Virus record (IMG/VR): IMGVR_UViG_3300006080_000012
Coordinates: 1 to 24,604 of that record
DNA: 24,604 nt
DNA from: a virus
Strand: one strand, 5' to 3'
In this document: positions 21,813-24,604 of the stretch, piece after piece
Layout: each line of letters opens with the position of its first letter
How positions within the stretch are numbered: the stretch's first letter is position 1
Translations under genes and position numbers: made by a program
The notes under the pieces: model-generated
The model's database searches: none
What the model was told of the DNA's origin: nothing
What the model saw: only the letters and a program-made list of their open reading frames with translations

Positions 21813-21856
21813 ATAATATAACGACTCACTTATAAAATAATATTCGGGAGAATAAC

Positions 21857-22219
21857 ATGAAAAAAATTATCGCAATTGCTACTTTAGTAGCAGCTACATC
21901 AGCTTCAGCTGGTTTCTTTAACAACGACAACGGTTCAAACTGGGGTCCATTTGATACGGGTTCTAACGTAGGTCCATTTAATGGTGCTTCAGATTGGGGT
22001 CCTTTCAATGGCGCTAACAACTGGATGAATGATACAGACTTCGGTTTTAACTTTAACACTAAGAATAAGGTTGACAACACAGTTTCAGGTAAAGCTGATA
22101 CTAAGTTTAATGGTCAAGCAGAAGCTTATGCAAAAGGTTATGCAGAAGGTACAAAGAGAAGTAATAATAACTTCTTTGTAACTGAGCAACAAGCAATGTT
22201 AAACGAACAAAAGATCTAA
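21857..22219 (+). CDS. secreted low-complexity protein with 9-residue repeats
   Basis: A 120-residue protein with a classical signal peptide (MKKIIAIATLVAATSASA, cleavage near residue 18-19). The mature part begins with tandem 9-residue units, SNWGPFDTG, SNVGPFNGA, SDWGPFNGA, then a partial NNWMNDTD. An Asn/Gly/Phe stretch (FGFNFNTKNK) and a charged tail with QAEAYAKGYAEGTKR follow. No cysteines. The repeats are Gly/aromatic-rich like some secreted globule-coat or adhesive proteins. A sulfur-globule-type protein is one thought, but the evidence is only compositional. GGGAGAATAAC site before the ATG. It is the first gene of a two-gene envelope cassette with the porin. Confidence 0.8.
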   Translation: MKKIIAIATLVAATSASAGFFNNDNGSNWGPFDTGSNVGPFNGASDWGPFNGANNWMNDTDFGFNFNTKNKVDNTVSGKADTKFNGQAEAYAKGYAEGTKRSNNNFFVTEQQAMLNEQKI

Positions 22220-22254
22220 ATCCCTTCTCGGGATATGAGGACTAGGTACTCCTC
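22220..22254 (+). other. hairpins between the secreted protein and porin genes
   Basis: ATCCC/GGGAT (22220-22224 with 22230-22234) directly follows the stop codon, and GAGGA/TCCTC (22237-22241 with 22250-22254) comes next. With no T tract they are likely mRNA processing or stability elements that could set the ratio of the two envelope proteins. Confidence 0.35.
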
Positions 22255-22296
22255 TTTAAATCCAGGGCCTACTTTAATCTTATATAAGGAAACAAA

Positions 22297-23172
22297 ATGT
22301 TAAACAAAACAATTCTTGCTACTGCAGTAGCAACAACAATGACAATGGCAGTAGCTGGTGTTACTATTACAGGTGATTACACAGGTTTTATCACTAATGA
22401 TAGCTCAGCAACTTCGTATGCACAAGACTTAGATCTTACCATTAAAGGTACTATGTTAGATAATACTACATCGGTAACAGCTACAATTGAAAACTTAGGT
22501 GGGACGTCTGATACATTATCTGTTAATGAGTTATACGTTGATACTAATATTGAAGGCTTAAACGTTAAGTTAGGTAAATATGAGGGTATGAATGGTACGG
22601 GTATTATGCAAAATAAATCAGTAGCCATTAATAAACTTAATATTGGTTTAGGTGCTGCTGGTTATGGTGTATCAGTTAATCAAGTATCTGGTGCTAGTAA
22701 CGTTACATTTGATACAACGGGTAGTCTCGGTGGTATTAACTTTAAGGTACAAGACATAGCTAATACTGATCGTTACATCTCAGCTTCAAGTGACGTTGCT
22801 GGTATCGAAGTAGCAGTTGAATATCAAAAGACTGCTATTGGTACTAATACTGGTTTAGCGGCTGCTACACAAGTAGCTGGTTATGGTATAACGTATGCAC
22901 AAGTAGATGTTGGTGATGCCGCTGGCGTTACTCAAGACGGTTCTGTTACAAATGAAAGAACTAGTATCTTAGAAGATATCTCTGATGCAGTTACTGGTAA
23001 AGTAGTACGTGGTATCGTATTATCAAGAGGTGATGTTACCGGTAAGGTAATTAAGAAGAATGATAAGATGACTTACGTAGCATTATTTGATAAAGGTCCT
23101 ATGCAATACAGTTATGCTAAGACTGAAGCATCTGATGGTGTGTTTGGAGCTAGAGTAGCGTTTAACTTTTAA
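22297..23172 (+). CDS. outer-membrane porin-like protein
   Basis: A 291-residue protein with a signal peptide (MLNKTILATAVATTMTMAVA, cleavage before VTITGDYTG). Alternating polar/hydrophobic strands run the whole length, typical of a beta-barrel (GLNVKLGKYEG, YGVSVNQVSG, VAVEYQKTAIG, MQYSYAKTEAS), and the last strand VFGARVAFNF ends in Phe, the outer-membrane-protein signal read by the BAM complex. No cysteines; one long loop around residues 205-235. AAGGAAACAAA precedes the ATG. Codons are simple and repetitive (GGT, GCT, ACT), like highly expressed genes. Phage-encoded porins are known (lambdoid Lc/NmpC) but are unusual in a T4-like genome. It was perhaps acquired from a host and could replace the receptor or raise uptake. 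Confidence 0.8.
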   Translation: MLNKTILATAVATTMTMAVAGVTITGDYTGFITNDSSATSYAQDLDLTIKGTMLDNTTSVTATIENLGGTSDTLSVNELYVDTNIEGLNVKLGKYEGMNGTGIMQNKSVAINKLNIGLGAAGYGVSVNQVSGASNVTFDTTGSLGGINFKVQDIANTDRYISASSDVAGIEVAVEYQKTAIGTNTGLAAATQVAGYGITYAQVDVGDAAGVTQDGSVTNERTSILEDISDAVTGKVVRGIVLSRGDVTGKVIKKNDKMTYVALFDKGPMQYSYAKTEASDGVFGARVAFNF

Positions 23173-23222
23173 ATGTAAATAAATTATAAATAACTGTATG
23201 AACTTCAGTTAATTAATTTCAG

Positions 23223-23258
23223 TGGGTATTAGGAGCAATCTTAATACCCATTTTTTTT
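23223..23258 (+). terminator. intrinsic terminator after the porin gene
   Basis: TGGGTATTA (23223-23231) pairs perfectly with TAATACCCA (23242-23250) around a 10-base loop, followed by eight T at 23251-23258. This is the clearest rho-independent terminator in the window and closes the envelope cassette. Confidence 0.9.
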
Positions 23259-23284
23259 ACCGGTATATAACATGAATATAAAGC

Positions 23285-23313
23285 GTGCTATTTCTCGCAT
23301 TGTATAGTATAAT
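23285..23313 (+). promoter_or_regulatory. promoter for the terminal small-gene cluster
   Basis: TATAAT at 23308-23313 in the extended form AGTATAATATA, with a weak -35 GTGCTA at 23285-23290 (17-base spacer) and downstream TATAAACAAT, matching the pattern of the other promoters here. It lies 27 bases after the terminator and 35 before the ATG at 23348. Confidence 0.6.
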
Positions 23314-23347
23314 ATAACTATATAAACAATCAAAAAGGAAATATATT

Positions 23348-23596
23348 ATGAAAACATTAAACATCACAGACACATTCGCTACTGAAGGTAACCTTACATT
23401 TGCTAAAATGCTAGGGGAGTTTAACATTTCTGAAAACGTATTATTCAACAATGAAACTAATGAGATCATCTCAACAGGTTGGTTTGAATTTTATGAAGAT
23501 GGTTGGTACATGGACACCAATGTTGCTGATGGCATCCCTGGTAAGTTTAAACTGTTCAGCACTTGGACAGACATCCTTAACTTTTTTAAAAAATAA
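23348..23596 (+). CDS. small acidic hypothetical protein
   Basis: An 82-residue acidic protein, first gene of the cluster after the terminator and promoter. It is rich in Asn, Phe and Glu and beta-type in its second half (STGWFEFYEDGWYMDTNVAD, then GKFKLFSTWTDIL). AAAAGGAAATATATT precedes the ATG. No cysteine or membrane segment. Not recognised; first position in an early-type operon suggests abundant early expression. Confidence 0.7.
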   Translation: MKTLNITDTFATEGNLTFAKMLGEFNISENVLFNNETNEIISTGWFEFYEDGWYMDTNVADGIPGKFKLFSTWTDILNFFKK

Positions 23597-23606
23597 CGGA
23601 GCTAAA

Positions 23607-23894
23607 ATGACTATAGTAACAAAGAGTAATAGAGATACATACTTAAGAACTAAGAATAGGTTTTATCAAGCTGGTTGGTTAGATGCTGAACGAGATGAAG
23701 ACCCTCAAGTTTATCCTGAGAATGCTAAAGCTGGATCTATCGAAGATTCATATGTTAGTGGGTATAGAGAATCAATGTCTAATTACATGGCTATGGCTGG
23801 CTGGGATGCAGAGGTGGTTAAAGAGTATGCTTCACAAGTATGCTTTGCTTCTTCCATGGAAGGTCTGTTAAATGATTCTTTGGAGGAGTGTTAG
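23607..23894 (+). CDS. small acidic helical protein
   Basis: A 95-residue protein. The frame is open to an ATG at 23451 inside the preceding gene, but the ATG at 23607, after ACGGAGCTAAA, is the proper start. That signal resembles the GGAGCTAA of the repeats near 19600. It contains YQAGWLDAERDEDP and SYVSGYRESMSNYMAMAGWD, both with Gly-Trp pairs, and ends in two cysteines spread over 20 residues. Function unknown. Confidence 0.65.
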   Translation: MTIVTKSNRDTYLRTKNRFYQAGWLDAERDEDPQVYPENAKAGSIEDSYVSGYRESMSNYMAMAGWDAEVVKEYASQVCFASSMEGLLNDSLEEC

Positions 23895-23895
23895 T

Positions 23896-24066
23896 ATGGT
23901 TGAATATGTCTATTATGTATGTAATGAGTATGGTGATACCTTATATGAATTTAATGACGAGATGGATGCAATGGAATCTTGCAATCATCAAAACGGGGAA
24001 TCTGTATCAAGAAAACGATTATTAACCGAGGAGGATGATCATGCCAAAAATGCACAGCAACTCTGA
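23896..24066 (+). CDS. small acidic hypothetical protein
   Basis: A 56-residue acidic protein starting MVEYVYYVCNEYGDTLYEFN. The frame extends to an ATG at 23872, but GGAGG at 23882-23886 places the start at 23896, one base after the preceding stop. The N-terminal strand-turn-strand followed by DEMDAMESC is like small phage proteins that carry a short beta-hairpin and helix. It overlaps the next gene by 26 bases. Function unknown. Confidence 0.6.
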   Translation: MVEYVYYVCNEYGDTLYEFNDEMDAMESCNHQNGESVSRKRLLTEEDDHAKNAQQL

Positions 24067-24232
24067 ATGCTTTGCAAAGTGTTCGGGTTTAGTTACACTT
24101 TTATCTGAACTAAGAGTACACTGCTTACTTGATCAAGACTATAATAAATTGAACCAAGTAGAAAGTGCACTTCAACTAATTAATGAACTTAAAGGAGAAT
24201 TTGATGTCACTCAAGAAGAAACAAAATGCTGA
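24041..24232 (+). CDS. small helical protein with N-terminal Cys pair
   Basis: A 63-residue protein. Two ATGs are close (24035, 24041); GAGGAGG at 24028-24034 is adjacent to the first and six bases before the second, so 24041 is the real start. SECFAKC provides two cysteines and further ones follow at the middle and end, with helices between (GLVTLLSELRVHCLL, QVESALQLINELKG). It overlaps both neighbours. Not recognised. Confidence 0.6.
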   Translation: MPKMHSNSECFAKCSGLVTLLSELRVHCLLDQDYNKLNQVESALQLINELKGEFDVTQEETKC

Positions 24233-24356
24233 AGTCTATATGTCAATAACAACTAGTGGTAAATCACTATTACAATTGTATATGGAGGTTAAGAAAGAAC
24301 GTGATCAATTAGCAGTAGCATTAGCTTGTAAGTCTATAGGCATACCATATGTCTGA
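24204..24356 (+). CDS. 50-residue hypothetical protein
   Basis: Starts inside the preceding gene with AAAGGAGAATTTG ahead of the ATG. The protein has a basic start (MSLKKKQNAEV) and a helix (LLQLYMEVKKERDQLAVALA) and ends CKSIGIPYV. Both ends overlap other genes in different frames. The good ribosome-binding site and tight overlaps support translation. Function unknown. Confidence 0.55.
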   Translation: MSLKKKQNAEVYMSITTSGKSLLQLYMEVKKERDQLAVALACKSIGIPYV

Positions 24357-24537
24357 TAACGAAGCATTGCAAACAAGAGTTGATTTTCTAGAAATATCAC
24401 TGAGGGAGTTAACTGAAAAGTATAATTTGTTACGTCATCAGTTAAATACAAAGTCAAACGATAACCGTAAAAAAGTAGATTCTGGAGATCGGTTTTTATA
24501 TAATTACGCAGTAGATAGGAAGGGACCATGGCAGTAA
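24349..24537 (+). CDS. small coiled-coil protein
   Basis: A 62-residue protein beginning MSDNEALQTRVDFLEISLRE followed by LTEKYNLLRHQLNTK, a heptad pattern of Leu/Val over about 35 residues and therefore a probable short coiled coil, and a basic C terminus. The ATG overlaps the previous stop region. The next gene, also coiled-coil-like, starts within its last codons, hinting at a related pair. Function unknown. Confidence 0.6.
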   Translation: MSDNEALQTRVDFLEISLRELTEKYNLLRHQLNTKSNDNRKKVDSGDRFLYNYAVDRKGPWQ

Positions 24538-24604
24538 ATGAATTAGAACAGAAAGTGGAAGTACTGGAATCACGTATTATTGAATTAGAAAAAGTTAACG
24601 CATT
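24528..24604 (+). CDS. coiled-coil-like protein, 3' end cut by window
   Basis: The ATG at 24528 is preceded by GGAAGGGACC, and the frame is open to the window edge. The 25 visible residues (MAVNELEQKVEVLESRIIEL and on) are a clear leucine-heptad helix resembling the start of the preceding protein, so the two may be tandem paralogues or partners. Length and function cannot be judged from this window. Confidence 0.6.
   Translation, partial: MAVNELEQKVEVLESRIIELEKVNA

Noticed and set aside
23257-23469. 70-codon minus-strand frame over the last promoter
   Set aside because: It covers a terminator, a promoter and the start of a plus-strand gene, and shows no coding signal.

Overview
The window looks like part of the genome of a T4-like (Tevenvirinae-related) marine myovirus that infects a Gram-negative bacterium. 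It carries a UvsX recombinase with a T4-style Walker A, a gp41/DnaB helicase, a T4-type RNase H, class Ia NrdA/NrdB with glutaredoxin, ThyX, PhoH, a ClpP-like protease and several small proteins of the kind seen in marine T4-like phages. The DNA is AT-rich, every convincing gene is on the + strand, start and stop codons often overlap (ATGA, TAATG), and no stretch of more than about 165 bases lacks a gene. A phage of SAR11-like or another low-GC marine proteobacterium fits. No photosynthesis genes and no tRNAs were seen. Both window edges cut a gene.

Layout. (1) 1-3741: two small genes, then uvsX, helicase and thyX (recombination, replication, dTMP synthesis). (2) 3725-4602: a strong sigma70-type promoter, small genes and a MazG-like pyrophosphohydrolase. 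(3) 4598-10022: a T4-late-type TATAAATA box and a tight operon. Five of its proteins start with the same roughly 10-residue signature, M-x-x-F-[KR]-x-[YFH]-L-x-E followed in four cases by A or G (one copy has two extra residues). This matches the register of the T4 capsid-targeting sequence cut by the prohead protease. They are a P-loop kinase, a possible PD-(D/E)XK nuclease, a membrane protein, a ligase-like KxDG protein and a HIGH-type nucleotidyltransferase. A Lys-rich core-like protein with an internal I-G-E/A site lies among them. I infer a set of packaged and ejected proteins. (4) 10040-10911: two conserved hypotheticals. (5) 10908-15807: nrdA, then a second promoter and a small two-helix membrane protein with a structured leader, then nrdB, glutaredoxin, a zinc-ribbon mini-protein and a GIY-YIG-like protein.

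(6) 15811-19511: RNase H, small proteins, PhoH, a RecB/Cas4-like nuclease from its own promoter, and a ClpP-like protease. (7) 19549-21702: a duplicated promoter/leader cassette driving mini-genes, a HAD nucleotidase and tiny membrane proteins. (8) 21703-23258: a run of hairpins, a secreted low-complexity repeat protein, an outer-membrane porin-like protein and an intrinsic terminator; this is an envelope-modifying cassette and the most accessory-looking part. (9) 23285-24604: another promoter and a train of very small overlapping genes typical of early host-takeover regions.

Together the genes supply nucleotides (ThyX, NrdAB, Grx, MazG-like, HAD nucleotidase), replicate and recombine DNA (UvsX, helicase, RNase H, nucleases), and probably deliver proteins with the genome (the targeting-sequence cluster) and alter the host envelope (porin and secreted repeat protein). 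Seven promoters with an exact 17-base spacer share a GTATAATATA-like -10 region and often a downstream AACAAT. Functions come from reading motifs by eye; no database search was run.
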